Shown here piece by piece: positions 22,463 to 32,312 of a DNA stretch of 64,000 nucleotides. This DNA is from Gilvimarinus sp. DA14 (GTDB lineage: Bacteria > Pseudomonadota > Gammaproteobacteria > Pseudomonadales > Cellvibrionaceae): assembly GCF_024204685.1 (NCBI RefSeq), contig NZ_CP100350.1:124001-188000 (forward strand), read 5' to 3'. Each line of letters opens with the position of its first letter. The stretch's first letter is position 1. The notes below the pieces were generated by a model, which saw only the letters and a list, made by a program, of their open reading frames with translations, did no database searches and was not told the DNA's origin. The position numbers were made by a program, and so were the translations under genes.

Positions 22463-22840
22463 ATGCAATGGTTGTTCGTTGCCGCAGGTGGCGCCTTGGG
22501 TGCCATGGCGAGATTTTTTATTACCACCCAACTCTACCCGCTAGCGGGAAATCGTTTTCCGCTGGGCACCTTGGTGGTTAATCTGCTCGGGTGTTTTCTG
22601 GTAGCTCTGCTGTATGTGGTGATTGTAGAGAAGGCCATGCTTGCGCCTTATTGGCGCCATCTGCTGGTTACTGGGTTTCTCGGTGCCCTGACGACCTTTT
22701 CCACTTTTTCCTTGGATGCGCTACTGCTTTGGCAAAATGGCCTGCACTCGGTGGCGTTGATCTACGTGCTGGCCAATGTAGTCGGATGCCTTCTGGTGGT
22801 AACTGCCTCGTGGTATTTGGCCCACTTTATGTTATCTTAA
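22463..22840 (+). CDS. crcB: Fluoride ion channel CrcB (Fluc)
   Basis: 125 aa with four hydrophobic helices. Fluc channels expel fluoride as antiparallel dimers. Family marks: G-G-A-L-G-A-M-A-R-F at the first helix, G-T-L-V-V-N-L-L-G-C-F and G-F-L-G-A-L-T-T-F-S-T-F-S, the last with the central Na+ and fluoride-track residues. Starts 2 nt after rarA (ATG 22463; TTG 22457 is the longer option). There is no room for a fluoride riboswitch directly upstream, so expression follows the operon. Confidence 0.94.
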   Translation: MQWLFVAAGGALGAMARFFITTQLYPLAGNRFPLGTLVVNLLGCFLVALLYVVIVEKAMLAPYWRHLLVTGFLGALTTFSTFSLDALLLWQNGLHSVALIYVLANVVGCLLVVTASWYLAHFMLS

Positions 22841-22882
22841 CCGCCCAAAAATTCGGGCTCTCGCCCAGCCATTAACTGTTAA

Positions 22883-24181
<1,299 letters not shown>

Positions 24182-24189
24182 AGGTCGCT

Positions 24190-25575
24190 ATGGATTACTT
24201 CCCCTTCTTTATGCGTTTGCGCGGTCAGCGAGTATTGCTGGTCGGAGGAGGGGATATAGCCACCCGTAAGGCTCGCTTGCTGTTAAAGGCCGGCGCCACT
24301 TTAAATGTGGTTACCTTGGCAATAGATAATGAGTTGGAAGAGCTAGTCCAAAATTCGGGTGGCAGCGTGCAGCTGCGCGAATACCAGCCCTGCGATTTGG
24401 ATAACGTCGTTTTGGCGGTGGCGGCCACCGACACCGCGAGCGTAAATGAGCAGATATCCGCCGATGCTCGGGCCCGTCATTTACCCGTCAATGTAGTGGA
24501 TAGTCCCGAGCTGTGCACAGTGATTACCCCCGCTATAGTAGACCGATCACCCCTGGTAATTGCGATTTCCAGCGGGGGGGAGGCGCCGGTACTGGCGCGC
24601 ATGGTACGCGCCAAGCTGGAGCGCTTGTTGCCCGCCAGCTATGGCCGCCTGGCGGGTTTAGCCAGCCGCTTTCGCGAAGCGGTGAAAGCTAAATTCACCA
24701 CCGGTGATCAGCGCCGTCGCTTTTGGGAGCGAATACTCGAAGGGCCGGTAGCCGAGCGCGTATACGCCGGCCAAGACGCGCAGGCGGATCGTCTGCTAGA
24801 GGCTGAGTTGGAAAGCGCGCGCGATGAAGTCGGCGGAGAAGTCTACTTAGTCGGGGGTGGCCCCGGCGATCCGGAACTCTTGACACTCAAAGCGCTGCGC
24901 TTAATGCAGCAGGCCGAAGTTGTGCTCTACGACCGCTTGGTCTCTAATGAAGTGTTAGAGCTGGTGCGTCGTGACGCCGACCGCATTTATGTAGGAAAAA
25001 AGCGCAGCGATCACAGTATGGAGCAGCCCGCGATCAATCAGTTGCTGCTGGATCTGGCGCAACAGGGTAAGCGCGTGTTGCGCCTCAAAGGTGGTGACCC
25101 GTTTATTTTTGGTCGTGGCGGCGAAGAGATTGAACTGCTGGCAGAGAACCGCATTCCGTTTCAGGTAGTACCCGGTATTACTGCCGCATCCGGTTGCGCG
25201 GCTTACGCTGGTATTCCTTTAACGCATCGCGATTGCGCCCAGTCGGTGCGCTTTATCACCGGGCACTTAAAGAACGACAACCCCAACCTTAGCTGGCCCG
25301 AATTGGCGCTACCAGGGCAAACGCTGGTGTTTTATATGGGCCTTTTGGGGTTAGAGCAAATTGCCCACGAGTTAGTAGAGCACGGTCGCGCTCCGCACAC
25401 GCCTGTTGCGTTAGTGGAAAAAGGTACAACCAGTGCGCAAACCGTGGTGGTTGGAGAGCTCTCTAATATTAATACCAAGGTCAAAGAGCGCGACATCAAA
25501 GGGCCCACGCTGATTATCGTGGGTGAGGTTGTAGCTTTGCGTTCCAGGTTAGACTGGTTTTCGGCCAAGGCTTAA
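24190..25575 (+). CDS. cysG: Siroheme synthase, trifunctional
   Basis: 461 aa (E. coli 457). N-terminal half (1-200) is precorrin-2 dehydrogenase/sirohydrochlorin ferrochelatase with NAD motif [10 protein letters not shown] (18-27) and the S-S pair at 127-128 near the known phosphorylation site. C-terminal half (about 215-461) is uroporphyrinogen-III C-methyltransferase: [13 protein letters not shown] and [16 protein letters not shown] bind SAM. Makes siroheme for sulfite and nitrite reductases. Start 8 nt after serS, as in Pseudomonas. Confidence 0.96.
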   Translation: MDYFPFFMRLRGQRVLLVGGGDIATRKARLLLKAGATLNVVTLAIDNELEELVQNSGGSVQLREYQPCDLDNVVLAVAATDTASVNEQISADARARHLPVNVVDSPELCTVITPAIVDRSPLVIAISSGGEAPVLARMVRAKLERLLPASYGRLAGLASRFREAVKAKFTTGDQRRRFWERILEGPVAERVYAGQDAQADRLLEAELESARDEVGGEVYLVGGGPGDPELLTLKALRLMQQAEVVLYDRLVSNEVLELVRRDADRIYVGKKRSDHSMEQPAINQLLLDLAQQGKRVLRLKGGDPFIFGRGGEEIELLAENRIPFQVVPGITAASGCAAYAGIPLTHRDCAQSVRFITGHLKNDNPNLSWPELALPGQTLVFYMGLLGLEQIAHELVEHGRAPHTPVALVEKGTTSAQTVVVGELSNINTKVKERDIKGPTLIIVGEVVALRSRLDWFSAKA

Positions 25576-25616
25576 CTTTTCGCTAAAGCCAGGGCGTTTA
25601 AAGCCGAAAACCTATT

Positions 25617-25853
25617 ATGGTGTATCTCGGTCCTATCACACGCTTAACCCCCGCCCCTAAGCCCAAGCCCGCTACAGGCTATGAGCCCGATCGCGATTTG
25701 GTGATTACAAAGCGTCTGCCGGATGCCCCCCCTAAGTTTGTAGAAAGGCGCAAGGGTGATCGCCGCAAAAACGACCGCTCCTCACGCTTTGATTCACGCT
25801 CTGGTGGCGACCGTCGTCGCAATAACCGCCCAAATATCGATATTGAAGTGTAA
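25617..25853 (+). CDS. Small basic Arg-rich protein with RRxGDRR motifs
   Basis: 78 aa, no signal peptide or membrane segment. The first half is Pro/Lys rich; the second half repeats ERRKGDRRKNDR and SGGDRRRNNR, a charged motif also met in linkers of other bacterial proteins. Likely disordered, perhaps RNA- or DNA-binding by charge alone. I do not recognise a family. It sits 41 nt after cysG and 58 nt before gorA on the same strand. It is supported as a gene by codon use like its neighbours and by filling the gap; no clear Shine-Dalgarno. Confidence 0.55.
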   Translation: MVYLGPITRLTPAPKPKPATGYEPDRDLVITKRLPDAPPKFVERRKGDRRKNDRSSRFDSRSGGDRRRNNRPNIDIEV

Positions 25854-25911
25854 CTTCCCAGCAGGCTTTGGGTCTGTAGAATGATGACTAAAATAAGCTT
25901 AGGGGAAGCTC

Positions 25912-27273
25912 ATGTCCGAATATGATTTGATGGTAATTGGTGGCGGTTCTGGCGGCGTGCGCGCCAGTCGTGTAGCCGCAGGCCTGGGCGCCAAGGTGGC
26001 GCTGGTTGAAGAGCGGGCTCTGGGGGGCACTTGCGTTAATGTCGGGTGCGTGCCCAAAAAGCTGTTTGTCTACGCCTCACAATTTCGCGAACAATTCTCC
26101 CATGCTGTGGGCTACGGTTGGACGCTGGCCAGTCCCGAGTTTGACTGGCCGACCCTGCGGGACAACAAGAATCGTGAAATCGCTCGCCTAAACGGTATTT
26201 ATGACAAAATTCTGAGCTCCGCCGGTGTAGAACTTTTGCAAGGGCACGGCAAAATTCTCTCTCCCAATTGTGTGCAGGTGGGAGATCGCGAGTACTTTGC
26301 CAAGAAAATTCTTATTGCGGTAGGTGGCTGGCCGTTTATCCCTGACTTCCCCGGGCGCGAATACGCAATCAGCTCCAACGAAGTTTTCTTCCTCGAACAT
26401 TTGCCGAGAGCCATGGTTATTGTTGGTGGTGGCTATATTGCCTGTGAGTTTGCCAGTATTTTTAACGGCCTGGGCGTGGAAACTCATTTGGTATACCGCC
26501 GAGACTTATTATTACGCGGCTTTGATCTGGATATTCGCGAGCTGATGGCCCAGCAAATGAAAGACAAGGGTGTGCATCTACATTTTAATGCCGATGTCAC
26601 TGGTATAGAGCACAATGACGGCTTGCAAGTGCAGCTGGATACTGGTGCTACCTTGAGTGTGGATGAGGTTATGTATGCCACGGGGCGCAGGCCACTGCTG
26701 CAAGGGCTGGGGCTTGAGAATACCCGCGTGGTGGTAAATGACAGGGGCGCCATTGAAGTGGATGAAACCTTGCAGACGGCAGAGCCGTCAATTTACGCGC
26801 TGGGCGATGCAGTAGGTCGCAAGGAGCTGACCCCTGTGGCTCTGGCCGAAGGCATGGCTTTGGCTCGGCGCCTGTTTGCACCCCAGGACTATAGCGAAGA
26901 TCAGTTGCGGATCGACTACGATTTGATACCTACGGCGGTGTTTACTCAGCCCAATATTGCCACCGTAGGGCTGTCCGAAGAGCAGGCGCGCGAACAGGGC
27001 TTTGAGGTCCGAGTTTATGCCGCCAAGTTCAAACCCATGCCTTTGAGTCTTACTGACAGCGACGAAAAGGTCTTGGTAAAACTGGTCGTCAATAAGGCCG
27101 ACGACAGAGTGTTGGGGGCACACATGCTGGGGTTAGATGCCGGGGAGATTATTCAAGGGCTTGCAGTGGCCATCACCGCAGGTGCGACAAAGGCGGACTT
27201 TGATCGAACCCTAGGTATTCATCCCACTGTTGCCGAGGAGTTTGTCACCCTGCGCGAATCTGTCAGGGAGTAA
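25912..27273 (+). CDS. gorA: Glutathione-disulfide reductase
   Basis: 453 aa (E. coli 450). NADPH-dependent flavoenzyme keeping glutathione reduced. FAD motif G-G-G-S-G-G (10-15), redox disulfide C41-V-N-V-G-C46, NAD(P) motif G-G-G-Y-I-A near 171 and the Y-R-R-D segment whose arginines fit NADPH. C-terminal H-P-T-V-A-E-E-F carries the catalytic His-Glu. The [13 protein letters not shown] form is that of glutathione reductase, not dihydrolipoamide dehydrogenase. ATG after AGGGGAAGC. Confidence 0.95.
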   Translation: MSEYDLMVIGGGSGGVRASRVAAGLGAKVALVEERALGGTCVNVGCVPKKLFVYASQFREQFSHAVGYGWTLASPEFDWPTLRDNKNREIARLNGIYDKILSSAGVELLQGHGKILSPNCVQVGDREYFAKKILIAVGGWPFIPDFPGREYAISSNEVFFLEHLPRAMVIVGGGYIACEFASIFNGLGVETHLVYRRDLLLRGFDLDIRELMAQQMKDKGVHLHFNADVTGIEHNDGLQVQLDTGATLSVDEVMYATGRRPLLQGLGLENTRVVVNDRGAIEVDETLQTAEPSIYALGDAVGRKELTPVALAEGMALARRLFAPQDYSEDQLRIDYDLIPTAVFTQPNIATVGLSEEQAREQGFEVRVYAAKFKPMPLSLTDSDEKVLVKLVVNKADDRVLGAHMLGLDAGEIIQGLAVAITAGATKADFDRTLGIHPTVAEEFVTLRESVRE

Positions 27274-27334
27274 GCAACTGAGCACGACACAGGCGATTGA
27301 CTGGAACATATTAACTCAAAGAAAGGATAGAACA

Positions 27335-27781
27335 ATGCAATTGAATCGAAAACGCAACTTTGCAGCGCTAATCGCGCTGGCTCTGTCTCTGAGCTGTGCT
27401 CATGTTCAGGCTCGCGATGACGCCCTAATGATGCCGGTAGAGGATGTGTTGACCGAGTTTAAAGATCGCCTGGATCCGCAGGTGTCTTTTTATTTCGGCA
27501 AACAAGCCTACCCAGAGCCCGCTGCGAAAATGGGCGAGTATGTTACCAACAAAAAGACCAATGCTTTTAATAAATCAGATGAAGAAGCGTGTAAGTGGGT
27601 AATGTTGTCGGCTTTGTTGCAAATGCAAGAGCGCGCCCTGGCTGAAGGTGGTAATGCTGTGGTGGACATTCGCAGTTACTACAAAAAGAACGAGGTAAGC
27701 AGTGAAACTGAATACGAGTGCCACGCTGGTAATCTGATGGCGGGCGTCGCCCTGATTGGCAGGGTGGTCAAAATAGACTGA
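27335..27781 (+). CDS. Periplasmic YbjQ/DUF74-like protein (often mislabelled excinuclease)
   Basis: 148 aa from ATG 27335, which has AAAGGA upstream and gives a signal peptide (K/R-rich start, then AALIALALSLSCAHVQA). The mature protein contains V-T-N-K-K-T-N-A-F-N-K-S-D-E-E-A-C and G-G-N-A-V-V-D-I-R-S-Y-Y, ending E-C-H-A-G-N-L-M-A-G-V-A-L-I-G. Homologues with these motifs are widely annotated as excinuclease ABC subunit A, which the sequence does not support: there is no ATPase motif. Two cysteines in the mature part may form a disulfide. Function unknown. Followed by a terminator. Confidence 0.8.
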   Translation: MQLNRKRNFAALIALALSLSCAHVQARDDALMMPVEDVLTEFKDRLDPQVSFYFGKQAYPEPAAKMGEYVTNKKTNAFNKSDEEACKWVMLSALLQMQERALAEGGNAVVDIRSYYKKNEVSSETEYECHAGNLMAGVALIGRVVKID

Positions 27782-27788
27782 GTTATTA

Positions 27789-27813
27789 AGCGCCCGGTTC
27801 GGGCGTTTTTTTT
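27789..27813 (+). terminator. Intrinsic terminator after the YbjQ-like gene
   Basis: CGCCCG-GTT-CGGGCG hairpin followed by eight T, 9 nt after the stop codon. Confidence 0.92.
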
Positions 27814-28231
27814 ATCTTAAAAAAGCCATGCCTTGTAATGGCGCGGGCTAGAAATAATGCACCACTTGCTTTGCTTAAAAGTAGGGCAAAATCTGTGCTT
27901 TACTTTAAGGCGAAAAATCCTAAGGCATCGCAACTTGGTGCGTGAATTTATGCCGTGTGATTTGCGCATCAAATTAGTCTGAGCTGTTCTGCGGTTTCTT
28001 CTTGTTGTTTTAACTCCCTGTTTTTATTAAATGTTTTATTTATTTTGGCGGCGTGTGTATACGCTGGCATATCGCTTGCTCAAGGGCATTTGACTCGAGT
28101 GGACGGACAGAAAGTGTAATTTGCATTGCACACAAAAAGCCCACAATGGTTGCCAATCCAAGAGACGTCCAAAATAGGGCGCGATGGGAAGAATGACAAA
28201 AAATCATTTTTGCAGAGCTAGGAGAAAAGCA
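27814..28231. other. Gene-free region upstream of the porin
   Basis: About 420 nt, AT-richer than its surroundings. I see no convincing reading frame; a minus-strand 67-codon frame has no protein-like features. It holds a sigma-54 promoter match (28065-28080) and the porin ribosome-binding site (AGGAGA, 10 nt before ATG). The 250 nt before the promoter could hold enhancer sites. Confidence 0.7.
28065..28080 (+). promoter_or_regulatory. Sigma-54 (RpoN) promoter candidate
   Basis: TGGCATATCGCTTGCT fits the -24/-12 consensus TGGCAYRN4TTGCW at every fixed position, with GG and GC separated by 10 nt. Transcription would begin near 28092, leaving a leader of about 140 nt before the porin ATG. An RpoN-dependent activator would be needed; none is coded nearby. 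Confidence 0.55.
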
Positions 28232-29428
28232 ATGAACAAGCATTTTGCCAAATTAGCCGGTGTAGTCAGTGTTGCCGCCTGCGTGGGGGCGCAGGCTCAA
28301 GAGGCGCAGAGCCTGCAAGAGGCACTGACCGATGGGGATGCGCAAGTCAGTCTGCGTTTACGCTACGAAACCGTTGAATGGGAAGGTTTAGAAGACTCTG
28401 ATGCGCTGACCTTAAAGACCCGCTTAAGTTACACCACGGCGGATTTTAACGGTTTAGGTGTAACCCTGGAGATGGACGACGTTCAATCGGTGACCGATGT
28501 GGACTATCGCACCGCTCCCAATGATCCGAACAATCCCGGCACGGCGGTGATTGCCGATCCGGAAGGCACTGAGGTCAACCAGGCATTCGTTTCTTACAAA
28601 GGGCTCGGCGCTTCAGAATTTCGCTATGGTCGCCAGCGCATCACCCTGGATAACCAGCGTTTTATCGGTGCAGTCGGTTGGCGCCAAAACGATCAGACCT
28701 TTGACTCTTTCTCCTTTAGCAATACAGCTTTGGAGGGAGCAAAGTTTTTCTACGCCTATGTTTACAACGCTAACCGCATATTTGGCGACGACAACCCTCA
28801 GGGTAACCACAAGCACGAATCACATTTGTTGAATTTCAATTATGCGTTTGGCGACGCGGGTAAGTTATCCGCTTACGCCTATTTGCTTGACAACAAATCC
28901 GCTGCGGCCTTGTCCAGTGACTCTTACGGGCTGCGCTGGGCTGGCAAAGTGGGTGAGGCGTTCAGCTACAATCTCGAATATGCCAACCAGCAAGATGCCG
29001 GTGATAATCCGGTTTCTTATCAGGCGGATTATATTCTTGCGGATGCGGGTTATAAGCTCGGCGGCGTTACTCTCGGCGGTGGTTACGAGTTGCTGGGGTC
29101 GGATGAGGGCAAAGCGGGTTTTACCACCTCGCTGGCCACTTTGCACAAGTTTCAGGGGTGGACGGATCGTTTCTTAAGCACACCCGCTGACGGCATTGAG
29201 GATTTCTACATCAGTGCTTCTGGTAGTGTGGCTGGAATAAAATTGATGGCGGTATATCACGATCTGGCATCGGATTATCAGAGTACTGATTACGGCCAGG
29301 AGATTGATATTTCTGCGGCGACAAGCTTTGGCCCGGTGGGCGTGCTGCTCAAGTACGCAGATTACCAAGCGGATGATTTTGGCTCGGATACGCAAAAAAT
29401 CTGGCTGCAATTAAGCAGTACATTCTAA
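28232..29428 (+). CDS. Outer-membrane porin, alginate-export (AlgE-like) family
   Basis: 398 aa from ATG 28232 (AGGAGA upstream), which gives a signal peptide ending A-C-V-G-A-Q-A. The body is alternating amphipathic strands ending in W-L-Q-L-S-S-T-F, the C-terminal aromatic residue expected for BamA recognition. Segments F-R-Y-G-R-Q-R-I-x-L-D-N-Q-R-F-I-G and W-R-Q-N-D-Q-T-F-D match the Alginate_exp family, whose members include AlgE and many uncharacterised anion-selective barrels. Substrate not known; alginate oligomers are a guess helped by the PL14 gene elsewhere in the window. Preceded by a sigma-54 site and followed by a terminator. Confidence 0.8.
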   Translation: MNKHFAKLAGVVSVAACVGAQAQEAQSLQEALTDGDAQVSLRLRYETVEWEGLEDSDALTLKTRLSYTTADFNGLGVTLEMDDVQSVTDVDYRTAPNDPNNPGTAVIADPEGTEVNQAFVSYKGLGASEFRYGRQRITLDNQRFIGAVGWRQNDQTFDSFSFSNTALEGAKFFYAYVYNANRIFGDDNPQGNHKHESHLLNFNYAFGDAGKLSAYAYLLDNKSAAALSSDSYGLRWAGKVGEAFSYNLEYANQQDAGDNPVSYQADYILADAGYKLGGVTLGGGYELLGSDEGKAGFTTSLATLHKFQGWTDRFLSTPADGIEDFYISASGSVAGIKLMAVYHDLASDYQSTDYGQEIDISAATSFGPVGVLLKYADYQADDFGSDTQKIWLQLSSTF

Positions 29429-29454
29429 CTGCAATTGTGAGTTAGCCTAGTAAG

Positions 29455-29486
29455 GCCCAGCGTGCGCAAACACGCTGGGCTTTTTT
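29455..29486 (+). terminator. Intrinsic terminator of the porin gene
   Basis: GCCCAGCGTG/CACGCTGGGC stem with a short loop, followed by TTTTTT. Confidence 0.92.
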
Positions 29487-29510
29487 GTATTCTACGTTCT
29501 ACCGACAATA

Positions 29511-29532
29511 AAAAAGGCCCCGTAGGGCCTTT
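29511..29532 (-). terminator. Intrinsic terminator of gltA
   Basis: AAGGCCC-TACG-GGGCCTT hairpin followed by a T run on the minus strand, about 24 nt after the gltA stop. Confidence 0.88.
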
Positions 29533-29555
29533 GTCGACTAGCGCCTTGTGAGCAC

Positions 29556-30830
29556 TTACGCCGGATAGTCGCGCTGCGTGTAGCCGGTGTACAGCTGACG
29601 CGGGCGACCAATTTTGTAGGGCTTGCTGACCATTTCGTCCCAGTGGGCATACCAGCCCACAGCGCGGCCGGTGGCGAAAATCACGGTGAACATTTCGGTG
29701 GGAATGCCCAGTGCTTTCATGATGATGCCCGAGTAGAAATCTACGTTGGGGTAGAGTTTTTTCTGAATGAAGTACTCATCTTCCAGAGCGATTTTTTCCA
29801 GCTTTTTGGCGATCGCCAGCAGCGGATCGTTTTCCAACCCTAGCTCAGACAATACTTCATCGGCGGCTTGCTTCATTACCTTGGCGCGCGGGTCAAAGTT
29901 TTTATAAACCCGGTGACCAAAACCCATCAAGCGGAACGGATCGGCTTTGTCTTTGGCTTTGGCAACGTAAGTATCGATGTTATCGACACTGCCAATCTCT
30001 TCCAGCATGTTCAATACGGCTTCGTTGGCGCCGCCGTGAGCAGGGCCCCACAGAGTGGAAATGCCCGCGGCAATAGCAGCAAACGGGTTGGTGCCAGAGG
30101 AGCCGGACAGGCGCACGGTTGAAGTCGAGGCGTTTTGCTCGTGGTCGGCGTGCAGCAGGAAAATGCGATCCATGGCCTTGGCCAGTACTGGGCTGACTTT
30201 ATCGTCGGCAGACTTGCCGAAAGTCATGTTCAGGTAGTTGGCGGCGTAATCCAATGCGGCATTGGGTGCAATAAAATCTTCGCCCTTCAGGTGTTTGTAG
30301 GTCATCGCGGCCAGAGTAGGCATTTGACCGATTAGGCGGTAGGCGGTTTGTTCGCGATCTTCTTCTTTAGTGATGTCGATCTCGTCGTTGTAAACCGCCG
30401 CCAGAGCAGCTACTGCGCTACACATAACGGCCATCGGGTGGGCGTCTTTGGCAAAGCTTTGAATCAGATTGGCAACGGAGGGATCGACGGAGGAGTTATC
30501 TTTAACGGCTTGAACGAAGGCTTGCTTTTGCTCGGTGCTGGGCAGTTCGCCTTTTAGCAGCAGATAGCAGGTTTCCAGGTAGTCGGAATGCTCAGCCAGC
30601 TGGTCGATGGGGTAGCCGCGGTGCAGCAGCACGCCCTTGCCACCATCAATAAAGGTGATTTGAGATTCGCACGAGGCGGTGGACATAAAGCCCGGGTCGT
30701 AAGTAAAAAAACCGTTTTTGGTCAGGCTGGTGACATCAATAACGTTTGGGCCAACGGCGCTTTCATAAATCGGCAGCTCTACCGATGTGTCCTGGCCGTC
30801 GACCGTTAAACGCGCTTTTTTGTCAGTCAT
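29556..30830 (-). CDS. gltA: Citrate synthase, type II
   Basis: 424 aa; condenses oxaloacetate with acetyl-CoA as the entry step of the TCA cycle. Long N-terminal beta domain typical of the hexameric, NADH-sensitive Gram-negative type. Active-site segments: [27 protein letters not shown] and V-D-F-Y-S-G-I-I (the catalytic His, His and Asp). Divergent from sdhC with a long shared upstream region, the same order as in Pseudomonas and E. coli. Shine-Dalgarno AGGAG precedes its ATG. Confidence 0.98.
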   Translation of the reverse strand: MTDKKARLTVDGQDTSVELPIYESAVGPNVIDVTSLTKNGFFTYDPGFMSTASCESQITFIDGGKGVLLHRGYPIDQLAEHSDYLETCYLLLKGELPSTEQKQAFVQAVKDNSSVDPSVANLIQSFAKDAHPMAVMCSAVAALAAVYNDEIDITKEEDREQTAYRLIGQMPTLAAMTYKHLKGEDFIAPNAALDYAANYLNMTFGKSADDKVSPVLAKAMDRIFLLHADHEQNASTSTVRLSGSSGTNPFAAIAAGISTLWGPAHGGANEAVLNMLEEIGSVDNIDTYVAKAKDKADPFRLMGFGHRVYKNFDPRAKVMKQAADEVLSELGLENDPLLAIAKKLEKIALEDEYFIQKKLYPNVDFYSGIIMKALGIPTEMFTVIFATGRAVGWYAHWDEMVSKPYKIGRPRQLYTGYTQRDYPA

Positions 30831-31572
30831 TACGGACTCCTGTAGTTACTTGTCGAGTTTGGCCGACATTAATGGCCGAACTTCTCATTCAGTGAGACAC
30901 AACCGTACGGCACGCAATACCCAGGCGCCAGGGCAGGTCAGCACACTTTATTAAAAAGGTTGGGGGGCGAGCTGGCAGCGCTGGAACGCTGTGTACTTCA
31001 CTCACCACGGTGTTGCTGTGGCTCTTTAGAGCTCTTAATGTTGGCCGATTGCGGAATGATATCGCAATCTCTAGCGGCTCTCGTCCTGTGTAACAGGCAA
31101 CACTTTCCTCGACCCGGCGAGTCACCCCACCTTGCCGTCAGGAGGCGGCATTATAGATGAGATTGATGAGCTAGGCATAGCTTTGCGGCTTTATCGGTAT
31201 TTTTTTACGTAAATTAATGCAGAAACTCTGATGGTTTTTTAAGCGTTAGGTCCGTCTTGGTGCGGGCTTGTGGTTCAGGATGGGGCGCGGGTGTCAAAAT
31301 GCCCTGTTTGGGCGCGGATGGTTGACCAATTCTGGTTGAGAAGTTGAGGCGAAGTGCTTGGAAAATCAGCAAAAAATCCATTTTGCAGACCTTTTTTTTA
31401 TTTGTGTTTCGCGGGGCAAATCCCTATAATACGCCGCGACTTGCAGGATGTGACTGGGGGATTATTCTGTTGCACCCATTTGGCGCACATTGCCTTGCAT
31501 TCTCCCTATGGGTGACCCCAGACGCTGATTTTTAAAACCGGCCCTAAGCGGGCACAAAGGTGATTAGCTACC
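30831..31572. other. Long divergent control region between gltA and sdhC
   Basis: 742 nt without a convincing gene. It contains a good sigma-70 promoter toward sdhC (31402-31430), an inverted repeat GCAAAA-N6-TTTTGC at 31369-31386 just upstream of it, and GATTGCG-N9-CGCAATC at 31047-31069 about 220 nt before gltA. A perfect TATAAT on the minus strand (31150-31155) lacks a good -35, so the gltA promoter is not settled. Short frames here look random. Confidence 0.7.
31402..31430 (+). promoter_or_regulatory. Sigma-70 promoter of the sdh-suc operon
   Basis: TTGTGT (31402-31407), a 17-nt spacer and a perfect TATAAT (31425-31430). The start would be near 31437, giving an sdhC leader of about 136 nt. 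Confidence 0.6.
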
Positions 31573-31947
31573 GTGAACAAAAAAAGACCTGTCAATCTCG
31601 AGATCTCAACGATCAAGCTTCCGATAACCGCCCTTGTTTCTATTACCCATCGCGCATCAGGCGTTTTCCTGTTTGCCGGAGTGGCGGTACTGCTGTGGGT
31701 GTTGGATTCCAGTCTCAGCTCTGAGGAAGGCTTTGCCGCTGTGCAGGATGCTCTGGCGAGCCCTGTATGTAAATTCATTATTTGGGCCGTGCTTGCCGGT
31801 CTTGCCTACCATTTGGCTATGGGTGTGCGCCACCTGTTTATGGATTGTGGTATGGGTGAGACCCTTGAGGGAGGGCGCCTCGGTGCCAAGCTGGCGCTGT
31901 TTGCGGCTGTTGTACTGATCGTTTTGGCAGGAGTGTGGGTATGGTAA
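31573..31947 (+). CDS. sdhC: Succinate dehydrogenase cytochrome b556 subunit
   Basis: 124 aa, GTG start (no ATG fits; the frame begins V/M-N-K-K-R-P-V-N-L). Three membrane helices: about 29-47, 64-87 and 104-123. Family marks: R-P-V-N-L at the start, S-I-T-H-R-A-S-G around residue 27 (quinone-site Ser and Arg), and the haem b ligand His in H-L-A-M-G-V-R-H-L. With SdhD it anchors SdhAB to the inner membrane and reduces ubiquinone. Its stop overlaps the sdhD start by 7 nt. Confidence 0.95.
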   Translation: MNKKRPVNLEISTIKLPITALVSITHRASGVFLFAGVAVLLWVLDSSLSSEEGFAAVQDALASPVCKFIIWAVLAGLAYHLAMGVRHLFMDCGMGETLEGGRLGAKLALFAAVVLIVLAGVWVW

Positions 31948-32309
31948 CGGCAATTACAAACTTGGGCCGCAGCGGCCTTTACGATTGGCTTATTCAGCGC
32001 CTCAGTGCTGTGGCCATGACCGCTTACGTAGTGTTTCTGGTGGTGTATTTGGTGATAAACCCCGATCTGGATTTTGCTCAATGGCGCTCGCTGTTTGATC
32101 AGCTTTGGATGCGCGTTTTTAGTCTGATCACCTTGCTGTCTATTGTGGCGCATGCCTGGATCGGCCTGTGGGCTGTTTTGACCGATTACATTACTCCTAT
32201 GACGCTGGGTGGCAAGGCCACCGTGGTTCGCGTATTTGCTCAGGTTGTTCTGGGTGTCGTGGCGCTGACCTATACCGTCTGGGGCATCGAAATTCTTTGG
32301 GGGCTTTGA
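31941..32309 (+). CDS. sdhD: Succinate dehydrogenase membrane anchor subunit
   Basis: 122 aa from ATG 31941, overlapping the sdhC stop (ATGGTAA); a GTG two codons earlier is the alternative. Three hydrophobic helices. The R-S-G-L-Y-D-W-L-I-Q-R segment and H-A-W-I-G-L-W (haem and quinone side) match SdhD. Partner of SdhC in complex II. Ends 3 nt before sdhA. Confidence 0.93.
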   Translation: MVTAITNLGRSGLYDWLIQRLSAVAMTAYVVFLVVYLVINPDLDFAQWRSLFDQLWMRVFSLITLLSIVAHAWIGLWAVLTDYITPMTLGGKATVVRVFAQVVLGVVALTYTVWGIEILWGL

Positions 32310-32312
32310 TTC

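Noticed and set aside
28040-28243. 67-codon minus-strand frame upstream of the porin
   Set aside because: No Shine-Dalgarno, no recognisable protein; it would overlap the porin start and the sigma-54 site.
31150-31155. Perfect minus-strand TATAAT as a gltA promoter
   Set aside because: No acceptable -35 at 16-18 nt and no extended -10 TG; kept only as a weak possibility.
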